Part shown: positions 49,799 through 57,751 of the stretch, one piece after another | Position numbering within the stretch: position 1 is the stretch's first letter | Layout: the number at the start of each line of letters is the position of its first letter | Assembly (NCBI GenBank): GCA_015057455.1 | Contig: SVEH01000007.1 | Coordinates: forward strand, 61,411-125,410 | DNA from: Lachnospiraceae bacterium | GTDB lineage: Bacteria > Bacillota > Clostridia > Lachnospirales > Lachnospiraceae | Length of the DNA: 64,000 nucleotides | Direction of reading: 5' to 3' | Program-made: the position numbers and the translations under genes | The notes under the pieces: model-generated | What the model was told of the DNA's origin: nothing | Database searches by the model: none | The model's input: only the letters and a program-made list of their open reading frames with translations

Positions 49799-49867
49799 GG
49801 CCTCTGTCATTCTGACAGAGGCCTAATTAATTTTGAGCTTCGCTCAAAATTAGGGTGTTTTTTTAGC
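49799..49867 (+). terminator. Tandem terminator hairpins
   Basis: First stem GGCCTCTGTCA/TGACAGAGGCC (49799-49823, loop TTC). Second stem TAATTTTGAGC/GCTCAAAATTA (49828-49852, loop TTC), followed by GGGTG and T7. It closes the AAA+/lipid-kinase-like unit. Confidence 0.85.
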
Positions 49868-49892
49868 TCCGCAAGTGTTTTATACTTTTATC

Positions 49893-50003
49893 CTAGTTCC
49901 AAATTTAAGAGAATATAATATATTTTTCTCACCGCTTGCGCTCCGTTGCAAAGCGTAACGGTCGTTAAGTTCATACTTCGCATAATTTATGCTCGTATTC
50001 ACT
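49893..50003. repeat. Structured intergenic repeat, copy 2 (right arm missing)
   Basis: Nearly identical to 7892-8000, with one T/C change and a small difference at the CATAA(AA/TTT)ATGC site. The right end, with the GC palindrome and the second terminal repeat, is absent, so this copy is truncated. It inserted just after a terminator. Confidence 0.85.
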
Positions 50004-50325
50004 ATTTATATTCTTACCATAATTATTATTTTAGCTCTCATGGGTAGATTTATAAAAAGTATGAAGAAAAAAGTAAACAAAATAATTATGTTAGAACAGG
50101 TTAAAAAATGAAAAAAATATTGATTTTAGTTGGGAAAACGGCATTGGGATATTTATAAAAATTCTATAAAATTAATAAAGATACATTTTATTTGACGGTA
50201 GATAAAATATGGATTAAACTATGTGTAGATAAATGATTTACATGTAAATCTAATAAGGGATAAGTAGTAACTTTCACGTTGAAAATGAGGCATTATTTTT
50301 AACATTTTTGAAAGGGGAATGTAGT
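50004..50325 (+). other. Leader region of the MACPF gene
   Basis: AT-rich. I see no gene and no clear hairpin. TTTACATG near 50229 and AT-rich boxes could be promoter parts but none is convincing. Confidence 0.25.
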
Positions 50326-52188
50326 ATGAAAAAGATGAATATTAATAAGAAAGTAATTGCTGTTACAGCTGCAATGGTAATAGCAACAACAACAGTAGGT
50401 GGCATTTATGTATCTGTTAAGGCGAATGACACTGCTGTTGAAGAAACAGGGGCATTGCAACAAACATTAGGAGAATATGAAAGTGACCAAACAACATCAT
50501 ATATTGGATGGGGCTATAATATAATTGATAAAAATTATATTAATGCAGCAGATGTTCAGAAAAGTCCAATATTCAATACTGTATATTCAGAAGAAGATCC
50601 AGAGAAGAAAAACATATGGGATACTAATATTATAGTAGATGGTGGAACAAATAATATAAATACATATGAAATCGTAAGTGATACAACTTCGAGTTTTATT
50701 AAAGAATTTTTGAATAAGATATCAGGCGGTGTTGGTATTTTAGGAAATTGGTGTGGATTTACGCAAATTACACCTAGAGCTTCATTTGTTGCTAAAGATA
50801 GCAGTACAGGAAAAGCTCAAAATAAATACATAATGCATGTTCGTCAAATGGAAACAGCGTATGTTAATTGGTTATTAGATGAAGAGGAGTACTATGATTA
50901 TTTAACAGAGCGTTTCAAAAAAGATGTTATGACTATGGAACCAATGGATTTATTTAATAAATATGGTACACATGTTTTAACAGGTGTAAAAATGGGTGGT
51001 AAAGTTGAAATAAAATCACAATTATCATCTAATAGTGTTACTAGTTTGCAAAAAGCTGTAGCAAAATTAAATTTAGATGTTGAGGGTATATTTGATACAA
51101 AGTTAGCAAAAGATACAACAGATAATACTATAAAACCAACACAAGAAGCAACAGGTGGAGCTCCAAATCAACCAAATCAACCACAAAATCCAGAGGTTAA
51201 TCTTGATGATCCATCTAACGAAGTAATAGATGAAAGTAAAGAGTTAGCTTATGAATTAAGTGATAAAAATCAAGATACAACAAAAGATGTGTATGAGACA
51301 ACGTATACTACTTGCTATGGTGGTAAGGGCTTTGATATGACAACATTTGAAAAAGTAAGAGATAATTATAGTAAATGGATTGATACTATAAAGTATAATC
51401 CAGCTGTAATTGGTGTATTAGGAGAAGAATCATTATATCCTATTTGGAATTTAGTACAATGTATAGCAGAGAATGATGAGTCAGTTACTGAGGAACAAGC
51501 ACAAGCTCGTATGTCAGAAATAGAAGCAGCATTTAATAAATACGGATTAGAAAACTATAATAAAGTAATTTCAGAAGAAATTGATGTTGTAGATAATAAA
51601 AAACAAGTAGAAGAATTAGATATTGCAGCAGTTGGAGTTAAAGCAAATAAAGGTTTTGATAAGACAAAACCTATTGCAGAAAAATATCAAGCAATTCACC
51701 AAGGATGGAATTTAGGAAAAGTATTATTGGTAAATGCTCAAAAGAATATGGATGGAACATATACTTACAACGAGAATAAAGATTTACAAATACGCTTCCG
51801 CTTAGATCAAAATATAAATAAACTTCCAGCGGGAGAAACTAATAATTTTAGTCATAAAGTTATATATAATGATAATATATTTGGTGATGTAGCAGACTAT
51901 GGTAATATACTAGGAAATCACATTTTTAAAGGGTTAGGAAAAGGTTGTTATTTTGTACAAGTAACTTATAATAATCAAACAGTTGAAACAGTAAAAGCAA
52001 TTGATTTCTTAGATAAAATGAATAAAAATGATACAATAACATTATTAGATGGAAGCATGCTAAATGCAAAAGAAAATGACGGAATAGATAAAGTAACAGT
52101 ATTTGTAACTTATCAAACAAGTGCAATGAATTTCTTAAATAATCCAATACAAGATTGGATAGTAGAGACAGAATTAGATTTCAAATAA
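50326..52188 (+). CDS. Secreted MACPF-domain protein
   Basis: 620 residues with a signal peptide (VIAVTAAMVIATTTVGGIYV, cleavage likely after VKA). The membrane attack complex/perforin signature is present as YGTHVLTGVKMGG (Y213-G225: Y-G-T-H-x7-G-G), preceded by a long acidic stretch and by TAYVNWLLDEEEYYDYLTE. The region WIDTIKYNPAVIGVLGEESLYPIWNLV (broken here: WIDTIKYN, then LYPIWNL) matches the end of MACPF domains. A proline/asparagine linker (about 276-305) interrupts the domain, and a separate C-terminal part of about 170 residues is unrecognised. MACPF proteins usually make pores in membranes; bacterial ones are poorly known. AAAGGGGAAT precedes the ATG; it is a single-gene unit. Confidence 0.8.
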   Translation: MKKMNINKKVIAVTAAMVIATTTVGGIYVSVKANDTAVEETGALQQTLGEYESDQTTSYIGWGYNIIDKNYINAADVQKSPIFNTVYSEEDPEKKNIWDTNIIVDGGTNNINTYEIVSDTTSSFIKEFLNKISGGVGILGNWCGFTQITPRASFVAKDSSTGKAQNKYIMHVRQMETAYVNWLLDEEEYYDYLTERFKKDVMTMEPMDLFNKYGTHVLTGVKMGGKVEIKSQLSSNSVTSLQKAVAKLNLDVEGIFDTKLAKDTTDNTIKPTQEATGGAPNQPNQPQNPEVNLDDPSNEVIDESKELAYELSDKNQDTTKDVYETTYTTCYGGKGFDMTTFEKVRDNYSKWIDTIKYNPAVIGVLGEESLYPIWNLVQCIAENDESVTEEQAQARMSEIEAAFNKYGLENYNKVISEEIDVVDNKKQVEELDIAAVGVKANKGFDKTKPIAEKYQAIHQGWNLGKVLLVNAQKNMDGTYTYNENKDLQIRFRLDQNINKLPAGETNNFSHKVIYNDNIFGDVADYGNILGNHIFKGLGKGCYFVQVTYNNQTVETVKAIDFLDKMNKNDTITLLDGSMLNAKENDGIDKVTVFVTYQTSAMNFLNNPIQDWIVETELDFK

Positions 52189-52202
52189 AGATTAATAATG
52201 TG

Positions 52203-52237
52203 AGGCTGTGATATGTTTTTCACAGCCTTAGTTTTTT
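52203..52237 (+). terminator. Terminator after the MACPF gene
   Basis: A perfect 9-bp stem AGGCTGTGA/TCACAGCCT (52203-52211 with 52220-52228), followed by TAG and T6. Confidence 0.88.
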
Positions 52238-52302
52238 ATAGAGAATGACATCATTGAAAAATACTACTAATAATATTTTTTTGTTTATTTGGGGAGATAT
52301 AT

Positions 52303-53679
52303 ATGATTAAGAAGGTAATAATGATTATAATATGCAGTATATTAGGTGTTTTATTATGGACATCAGAAGTATATGCATATGATAATGAACAAGAATCCAT
52401 AGAAGAAATTGAATATAGAAATCAACAGTTGTATATATCTAGTCAAAGTTATCAACTAAAAAATGAGAATTTAGAGTATAAATTGTGGCTAAACTATGGA
52501 GAAATACCTACAATTGTGGATATAAAAAGGAATAATAAGGCATTATATTTATATTGGAATAAAGTAGAATGTGCGACTGGTTATATAGTGTATAAAAAAT
52601 TATTAGGTAGAGATTGGTTTAAAGTAGCTCATTTTACTAATAAAGAAAGTTTGTGTTATGTAGATAAAAATTATTATAATAATTGTGTATATAATGATGC
52701 ATTTTATACAGTTATTGCTTATAAGAATATTAATAATATGGAGATGTATAGTAAAGTAGATAAAGAGGGTGTTTGTTATTTAGAAACACCTATTATATCT
52801 AATTTGTCAGTTAATAATATAAAATGGAATAAAGTAAAATATGCAGATGGTTATGAGATTTTAAGTAGAAATGCAGATGAAAAGAGTTGGAAAGTAATTA
52901 ATACGGTAGATGAGAATAGTAATGAATATGTAATACGAAGTAAGGAATATAGTGATAATAAGTACTATACAGTTAGAGCTTATAAGAATACTACAAATAG
53001 TAGAGTATATAGCAAATGTGATAGTAAAATTACATTAAAAAATAGAAAATATAGAGGGGAAAATATTATATTTGAGGGAGATTCAACTACATCAGGAATT
53101 GCAAGTCAGAGTTATCTAGAAGTGATTTATCCAGCTAGAGTAGGGCAGTTATTGGGGGCTAATATACAAGTAAATGCAGCACCAGACGAAGTGGCAAGTA
53201 CAATAGCAAAGAAAATCTCTTATAGAGAGAAATATTTTAATGACGCTAATTTGGTATGTTTAGCAATTGGAAGTAGTGATTATGAAATAGGTACTATACT
53301 AGGAAACATAGTAGATGAGACAACAGATACTTTTTATGGAGCATTATCTTATATTATAAAAATAATAAGAGAACAGAATCCTAAAGCAAAGGTATTATTA
53401 ATAACGCCATTTTACAGAGGGAAATATATAAATAAAATAAATGTTAATTGTAATTTTAAGAAAAATAAGGTGGGATGTACATTACAAGATTATGTTGATG
53501 CAATAAAGTCGGTAGCATATATATATAGATGTAATATATATGATGCCAATAGTGAAGGGCCATTAAGTTTAAATAATGTAAGTTATGCCACATATGATTA
53601 TGTTAATCCAACAGAAGAGTATCATAGTAAAATAGGTAGTGAGTTAACAGAGTATATTGTTAAGAATAAATTACTGTAA
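52303..53679 (+). CDS. Secreted Fn3-like/SGNH-fold protein with altered catalytic triad
   Basis: Signal peptide VIMIIICSILGVLLWTSEVY, then two fibronectin-III-like repeats (LYLYWNKVECATGYIVYKK and IKWNKVKYADGYEILSR), then an SGNH fold from about residue 250. The nucleophile region FEGDSTTSG has Ser261, and LAIGSSDYEIG is the block with the oxyanion residue. The last motif reads DYVNPTEEYH, so the expected His after D432 is N435; a later His (EEYHSK) might replace it. 458 residues. GGGGAGAT precedes the ATG. Without the His the protein may be inactive or bind carbohydrate. Confidence 0.75.
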   Translation: MIKKVIMIIICSILGVLLWTSEVYAYDNEQESIEEIEYRNQQLYISSQSYQLKNENLEYKLWLNYGEIPTIVDIKRNNKALYLYWNKVECATGYIVYKKLLGRDWFKVAHFTNKESLCYVDKNYYNNCVYNDAFYTVIAYKNINNMEMYSKVDKEGVCYLETPIISNLSVNNIKWNKVKYADGYEILSRNADEKSWKVINTVDENSNEYVIRSKEYSDNKYYTVRAYKNTTNSRVYSKCDSKITLKNRKYRGENIIFEGDSTTSGIASQSYLEVIYPARVGQLLGANIQVNAAPDEVASTIAKKISYREKYFNDANLVCLAIGSSDYEIGTILGNIVDETTDTFYGALSYIIKIIREQNPKAKVLLITPFYRGKYINKINVNCNFKKNKVGCTLQDYVDAIKSVAYIYRCNIYDANSEGPLSLNNVSYATYDYVNPTEEYHSKIGSELTEYIVKNKLL

Positions 53680-53705
53680 ATAATAAAAAATTTGAATAAT
53701 AACGT

Positions 53706-53749
53706 AAAACTCATAATATTATATAAAATAAAATATTGTGAGTTTTTTT
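53706..53749 (+). terminator. Terminator abutting the deacetylase start codon
   Basis: A 15-bp stem with one G-U pair (53706-53720 with 53732-53746), followed by T's that run to base 53749. It ends the SGNH gene and touches the ATG of the next gene. Confidence 0.8.
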
Positions 53750-54544
53750 ATGAGTGAAAATAAGTTGAAATTATTTTTAATAATAGGTGCCATAGCATTA
53801 ATTATTATTGCGTTAATGAGTAAAAATGAGGAAGTGCAAGAGACTTTTAATAATTCATTTACGCCAAAGAAACTTCCAATTTATTGTGTTGATACACCTA
53901 AAAATCAAGTAGCTCTTAGTTTTGATGCGGCTTGGGGAAATACTGATTCAGCTAAAATATTAGAGATTTTAAAGAAGAATAAGGTGAGTGTAACTTTTTT
54001 CATGACAGGAGAATGGATCGAAAAATATCCTGATGATGTAAAAGCTATAGCTAAAGCAGGGCATGACTTAGGAAATCATAGTGAAAATCATAAACATATG
54101 TCTACTTTAACAAAAGAACAGTGTAGAGATGAGATAATGAAGGCACATAATAAAGTAAAAGAATTAACAGGCAAAGAAATGAATCTTTTTAGGCCACCTT
54201 ATGGAGATTATAATAATGATGTAATAGATGCAGTAAATGAATGTGGATATCACTGTATTCAGTGGGATGTTGATTCTCTCGACTGGAAGAACTATGGAGT
54301 GGAGAATTTAATAAACACAGTAGTAAATCATAAGCACTTAGGAAATGGTTCTATAATATTGTGCCATAATGGAGCAAAGTATACAGCACAGGCACTAGAT
54401 AGTATAATTAAGGGGCTGAAAGAAAAAGGGTATGAGATAGTGCCGATATCAAAGTTGATATACAAGAAGAATTATCAAATGGACCATGAGGGAAGACAGT
54501 TTGAAGTTACTGGGGGAAGTGAAGATAGTAAGAATATGAATTAG
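53750..54544 (+). CDS. PdaB-like polysaccharide deacetylase
   Basis: Membrane-anchored (residues 6-24) NodB-family deacetylase of 264 residues. Motifs in order: SFDAAWGN with D59 (the PdaB/YlxY variant of TFDD), HSENH with the metal-binding H110 and H114, FRPPYGDYN, VDSLDWKNYG (residues 174-183), and ILCHNG with the last catalytic His. It probably removes acetyl groups from peptidoglycan or a related polysaccharide; PdaB types act in sporulation. The start is at ATG 53750 (GTG at 53738 is possible), but no ribosome site is visible and a terminator directly precedes it. The last third of the gene is duplicated twice downstream. Confidence 0.85.
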   Translation: MSENKLKLFLIIGAIALIIIALMSKNEEVQETFNNSFTPKKLPIYCVDTPKNQVALSFDAAWGNTDSAKILEILKKNKVSVTFFMTGEWIEKYPDDVKAIAKAGHDLGNHSENHKHMSTLTKEQCRDEIMKAHNKVKELTGKEMNLFRPPYGDYNNDVIDAVNECGYHCIQWDVDSLDWKNYGVENLINTVVNHKHLGNGSIILCHNGAKYTAQALDSIIKGLKEKGYEIVPISKLIYKKNYQMDHEGRQFEVTGGSEDSKNMN

Positions 54545-54577
54545 AGTGGAAAGTCATGCCGTTGGCATGGCTTTTTT
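54269..54577 (+). repeat. Deacetylase 3' repeat, copy 1 (within the intact gene)
   Basis: This is the part of the intact gene and its terminator that is duplicated at 56393-56707 and 62913-63226. It covers the protein from residue 174 to the end. Copies 2 and 3 resemble each other more (tail FSVGQEDKMENSKNMN) than they resemble this one (tail FEVTGGSEDSKNMN). Confidence 0.9.
54551..54577 (+). terminator. Terminator after the deacetylase gene (repeated with its remnants)
   Basis: AAGTCATGCC (54551-54560) pairs with GGCATGGCTT (54564-54573), followed by T's. The same hairpin ends each remnant (56681-56703 and 63201-63223). The rest of the 383-base gap before the next gene holds only a doubtful short open frame. 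Confidence 0.85.
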
Positions 54578-54684
54578 GAGTAGGAGAGAAAAAGTTGATG
54601 ATACATAGGATAAAAAGATATATATTGCAAATAAATTTGAATTAAGTATTTAAAAATGTGTTATTATATGGAGTATTAAAGGTT

Positions 54685-54774
54685 ATGGAAATTTATATTG
54701 ATATAATTGAAGCAAGTATAGGACCTATACTAGTAGATGTAAAAGAATACAAAAGATATAAAGAAATACTCTAA
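54685..54774 (+). CDS. Doubtful short open frame (29 residues)
   Basis: ATG at 54685 with AAAGG just 3 bases ahead, giving a peptide of 29 residues (MEIYIDIIEASIGPILVD, then VKEYKRYKEIL). Too short to judge; it lies right after the first deacetylase copy and could be a gene remnant. Confidence 0.25.
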   Translation: MEIYIDIIEASIGPILVDVKEYKRYKEIL

Positions 54775-54927
54775 TAAATAATAGATATGAATTTATATTA
54801 TATATAAAAATTAAATAAAAATAATTAAATAAAAATAGATAAATTGACAAGGTAATTTTATAAATATATAATGGCGTTGTTCTAGAATAGAATAAATAAT
54901 TACAATTAAGAGAAGGAGATATGTTAA

Positions 54928-55947
54928 ATGAAAAATAAGGTAATTAAAATCATTGCTATATCTATGGCGTTGGTAAGTATAGTAGGAGTATGTGTAACGG
55001 GAAATATTGGAGTACAGGCACAAGATATAAAGGATTTAAATGTTGAAACAATGAAAAATCAAGAAGGGGATAGTACTTGTTGGGATAATGATGAAATAAT
55101 GGTAAAGCTAAATGAGATTGCTGATAATATTAAATTAAATTCAAAAGATGAAGTAGAGTTTTTTACAGCAGAAGATATAAAAAATCAATTATCAAAAAAT
55201 GATGATGTAACAGATAATGACATCTTGAATAATACTTTGAAACGTTCTTCAAAAGAGGCTATAATAGAATATTGTTATGAAGAATTATGTTATATGGAAG
55301 AATGGGTTAATGATCTAAGTAAGATAATTAATGATTTTAATAGTATTGAAAATTTTGAGACAGATGATTCAACTAAGCTTTTTGTATCTAATAATGGTTC
55401 TACTAAGATTTTGAAAACATATAATACGGATTATGGGAAAACAACTTGTGAGTTAATAGACGAACCAGAAAATATGTCAGTTACACGTGGTTGGAAGAAG
55501 GTTGAGTCATTTAAAGAGGAGGTTTCAAAGCAAAATGGCCCTAGAAGATTCACCTCTATTTTTAGGAAAGAGCATAAAAAAGATACTCTAGAAATTAGGT
55601 TGAGAATGTCATACAATATTTCTTCAGATGAGGGATTAGTACTTAATGATGTTTATGATGATGGTTCTTTTTATGATCATATAGGTTGTGATATTAGTTG
55701 TGACACTGCAAAGGCTGATGGAAGTACCGTGGCTAATGAAGTAGGAGAATCAATTAATGCAGTTGGTATATATACGGTTAAAGGATTTAATGTTACAATT
55801 GGAGGCATAGAATTAGGTAGTTTAGCTAAATATAAAATGAAGATTGAATCAAAAGTAAAAATAAAAAAATGGTCACCATCATTTAAGTTTATGGATTTAA
55901 CACAATCATGGGTTGCATATAAAAGTGAAAAAATTGAATGGTTCTAG
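54928..55947 (+). CDS. Secreted protein of unknown function
   Basis: 339 residues with a signal peptide (VIKIIAISMALVSIVGVCVT, cleavage near VQAQ). The N-terminal 140 residues are helical and acidic with DDVTDNDILNNTLKRSSKEA and two cysteines (YCYEELCYM). The second half is beta-rich with a further cysteine pair (IGCDISCDTA). No family was recognised. GAGAAGGAGAT precedes the ATG. A tiny membrane protein gene follows after 32 bases; a secreted product with a membrane partner could be an antibacterial peptide-like factor and its immunity, but this is only a guess. Confidence 0.65.
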   Translation: MKNKVIKIIAISMALVSIVGVCVTGNIGVQAQDIKDLNVETMKNQEGDSTCWDNDEIMVKLNEIADNIKLNSKDEVEFFTAEDIKNQLSKNDDVTDNDILNNTLKRSSKEAIIEYCYEELCYMEEWVNDLSKIINDFNSIENFETDDSTKLFVSNNGSTKILKTYNTDYGKTTCELIDEPENMSVTRGWKKVESFKEEVSKQNGPRRFTSIFRKEHKKDTLEIRLRMSYNISSDEGLVLNDVYDDGSFYDHIGCDISCDTAKADGSTVANEVGESINAVGIYTVKGFNVTIGGIELGSLAKYKMKIESKVKIKKWSPSFKFMDLTQSWVAYKSEKIEWF

Positions 55948-55979
55948 AATAGGAGATGTATAGTTTGGAGGAAATTTTT

Positions 55980-56186
55980 TTGGATAATAAGACACTTTTA
56001 GTTTTTATTTATATTTTAGTTGTAATAGGAATAACAATTGTTATGTTTGCAAATTCTATAAAAAGAAGGAGTACACTAGGAGTAATATTAAGTATTATAA
56101 ACATTTGGATACCGTTTATTCCTCTTATAATTTATTTAGTAAAGATATATTATGAAAAAGTTTCTAATAATACAAAAGATATATAA
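55980..56186 (+). CDS. Small two-helix membrane protein
   Basis: 68 residues with two membrane segments (FIYILVVIGITIVMFAN and VILSIINIWIPFIPLIIYLV) joined by a basic turn KRRSTLG and ending in a charged tail. TTG at 55980 is preferred because GGAGGA at 55967-55972 fits it; an ATG at 55956 has its AGGAG site directly adjacent, too close. It belongs with the preceding secreted protein gene. Size and topology resemble immunity or holin-like proteins, without a sequence match I can name. Confidence 0.55.
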   Translation: MDNKTLLVFIYILVVIGITIVMFANSIKRRSTLGVILSIINIWIPFIPLIIYLVKIYYEKVSNNTKDI

Positions 56187-56354
56187 ATATATTATATAAA
56201 TTGAAAAAGTATCATAAATAAATTATATATTATATTAATAAAAAAGTGCAGTAGGTTAATGATTCATAGGACCATTTTGATATAAAACGACAAAAAATAA
56301 AACCCCTAATTCTCATTATGAATGAGGGGGAGGGGAGTTGAGGAGTCGAAGACA

Positions 56355-56763
56355 ATTTTTTATAATAAAAAATATTTATTTTTGTGTCTAATGATGATTC
56401 TCTTGATTGTAAGAATTATGGAGTAGACAATTTAATTAATACTGTAGTAAATCATAAGCATCTAGGTAATGGTTCTATAATACTGTGTCATAATGGAGCA
56501 AAGTATACGGCACAGGCACTAGATAGTATAATAAAGGGACTAAAGGAGAAGGGGTATGAAATAGTACCCATATCTAAGTTGATATATAAGAAGAATTACC
56601 AGATGGACCATGAGGGAAGACAGTTTAGTGTAGGTCAAGAAGATAAGATGGAGAATAGTAAGAATATGAATTAGAGTGGAAAGTCATGCCGTAGGCATGG
56701 CTTTTTTGAGAAGATGATGACAAGAAGATAGCGTCGATATATAATATAGATAAACTTGAATTT
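56355..56763 (+). repeat. Deacetylase 3' repeat, copy 2
   Basis: Direct repeat of about 400 bases matching 62880-63282. It contains a shared AT-rich left border (T-run, ATAA, A-run, TTTGT-TCTAATG), the truncated deacetylase end, the terminator hairpin and a shared right border ending ATATAATATAGATAAA-TTGAATTT. Confidence 0.85.
56393..56674 (+). pseudogene. Truncated polysaccharide deacetylase remnant (copy 2)
   Basis: Encodes only the last 95 or so residues of a deacetylase (DSLDCKNYGVDNLINTVVNH onward, to SKNMN). The catalytic Asp, both metal His and the RPPY motif are missing, so it cannot be an enzyme. The Trp of SLDW is changed to Cys. No ribosome site precedes it. It probably derives from a paralogue rather than from the intact gene upstream. 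Confidence 0.85.
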
Positions 56764-56823
56764 TTTAATAACAATTCCAATATATAGAACAGTTAGACAA
56801 ATTAGAAGTTTCATTTCTGTTAA

Positions 56824-56844
56824 TTCAGCCGAAAGGCTTGAATA
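56824..56844 (+). promoter_or_regulatory. GAAA-loop hairpin in the GNAT leader
   Basis: ATTCAGCC (56824-56831) pairs with GGCTTGAAT (56836-56844) around a GAAA tetraloop, with one bulge. It lies 17 bases before a ribosome site at 56861. Confidence 0.5.
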
Positions 56845-56874
56845 TAAATATTATTTTTAAAGGAGATTGCTGTT

Positions 56875-56904
56875 TGAGAAAAAACAACACCTTGGAGATT
56901 GTAG
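56875..56904 (+). CDS. Putative 9-residue leader peptide (MRKTTPWRL)
   Basis: TTG at 56875 is preceded by AAGGAG at 56861-56866 with 8-base spacing, and the frame stops at TAG after nine codons. It is followed at once by a strong inverted repeat and the GNAT gene. This is the layout of ribosome-mediated attenuation seen with antibiotic-resistance genes. Translation is not proven. Confidence 0.4.
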
Positions 56905-56908
56905 CGTA

Positions 56909-56949
56909 ACTGGGAGGTTATGAAAACAATCAAATCGTAACCTCCCAGT
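56909..56949 (+). promoter_or_regulatory. 12-bp inverted repeat between leader peptide and GNAT gene
   Basis: ACTGGGAGGTTA (56909-56920) and its perfect complement (56938-56949) with a 17-base loop. GATTGT (56897-56902) can pair with ACAATC (56960-56965) to extend the stem toward the GNAT ribosome site GGAGG at 56970-56974. No T run follows, so control would be on translation or on an alternative fold. Confidence 0.65.
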
Positions 56950-56982
56950 ATTGCGGTCAACAATCATCAGGAGGAAAAATTA

Positions 56983-57609
56983 ATGAATAAAAATGACTAT
57001 ATTATACGTTTAGAAAGAAAAGAAGAATACAGAGAAGTAGAAAACTTAGTAAGAGAAGCGTTTTGGAATGTGTATCGACCAGGCTGCTTGGAACATTATG
57101 TGCTTAATCAATTAAGGGATGATGAAGCATTCGTACCAGAACTCGATTTCGTAATGGAGAAGGATGGGCAGTTGATTGGGCAAAATATGTTTATGCGTGC
57201 AATAATCAAAGCAGATGATGGGCGTGATATTCCTATTATGACAATGGGACCAATCTGCATTACGCCAGAGTTGAAACGACAAGGTTATGGAAAGGAATTG
57301 TTGGATTATTCTTTGGAAAAAGCTACAGAACTTGGATGTGGAGCATTGTGTTTTGAAGGTAATATTAACTTTTATGGAAAAAGTGGATTCACGTTTGCAA
57401 GTGAGTTTGGTATTCGTTATCATGATTTACCTAAAGATGCAGATGCATCATTCTTTCTTTGTAAGGAATTGATTCCAGGATATTTAAGTGGAGTGACGGG
57501 TGAGTATACTCCGCCACAAGGATATTTTGTGAATGAAGAAGAAGCGGAAGCATTTGATAAGGGATTCTCACATAAAGAAAAATTAAAACTTCCAGGACAA
57601 ATTTTCTAG
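56983..57609 (+). CDS. GNAT family N-acetyltransferase
   Basis: 208-residue acetyltransferase using acetyl-CoA. The acetyl-CoA loop reads RQGYGKELLDYSLEKATELG after MTMGPICITPELK, and GNINFYGKSGFTFASEFGIR is the C-terminal part of the fold. It belongs to the YhbS-like group; the substrate is unknown, and relatives act on small molecules, peptides or antibiotics. CAGGAGGA at 56968-56975 supports the ATG. Base use differs from the core genes (more CGN arginine codons and GC), which suggests transfer. The leader peptide and hairpin upstream hint at inducible expression. Confidence 0.88.
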   Translation: MNKNDYIIRLERKEEYREVENLVREAFWNVYRPGCLEHYVLNQLRDDEAFVPELDFVMEKDGQLIGQNMFMRAIIKADDGRDIPIMTMGPICITPELKRQGYGKELLDYSLEKATELGCGALCFEGNINFYGKSGFTFASEFGIRYHDLPKDADASFFLCKELIPGYLSGVTGEYTPPQGYFVNEEEAEAFDKGFSHKEKLKLPGQIF

Positions 57610-57635
57610 GTAAACGAGTAAGAAGGAGTGTTTTC

Positions 57636-57731
57636 ATGGGTGATACGAATCGTATCACCCATGTGACACTGCGTTTCTTTATGTGTTTAATGTCTTTTGC
57701 TACTTTTAAATCAGCCTATTGGCAGAACTAA
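57636..57731 (+). CDS. Short open frame starting inside a perfect 27-base palindrome
   Basis: ATG at 57636 with AGAAGGAG at 57621-57628 and a frame of 31 residues (MGDTNRITHVTLRFFM start) that overlaps nothing and ends at 57731. Bases 57636-57662 are a perfect palindrome around a central A (ATGGGTGATACGA, A, and its complement), so the start codon would be buried in a hairpin. It could be a leader for the PAP2 gene, an operator, or a GNAT terminator, though no T run follows. Confidence 0.4.
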   Translation: MGDTNRITHVTLRFFMCLMSFATFKSAYWQN

Positions 57732-57751
57732 AAGAGAAAGGACAGACGACA

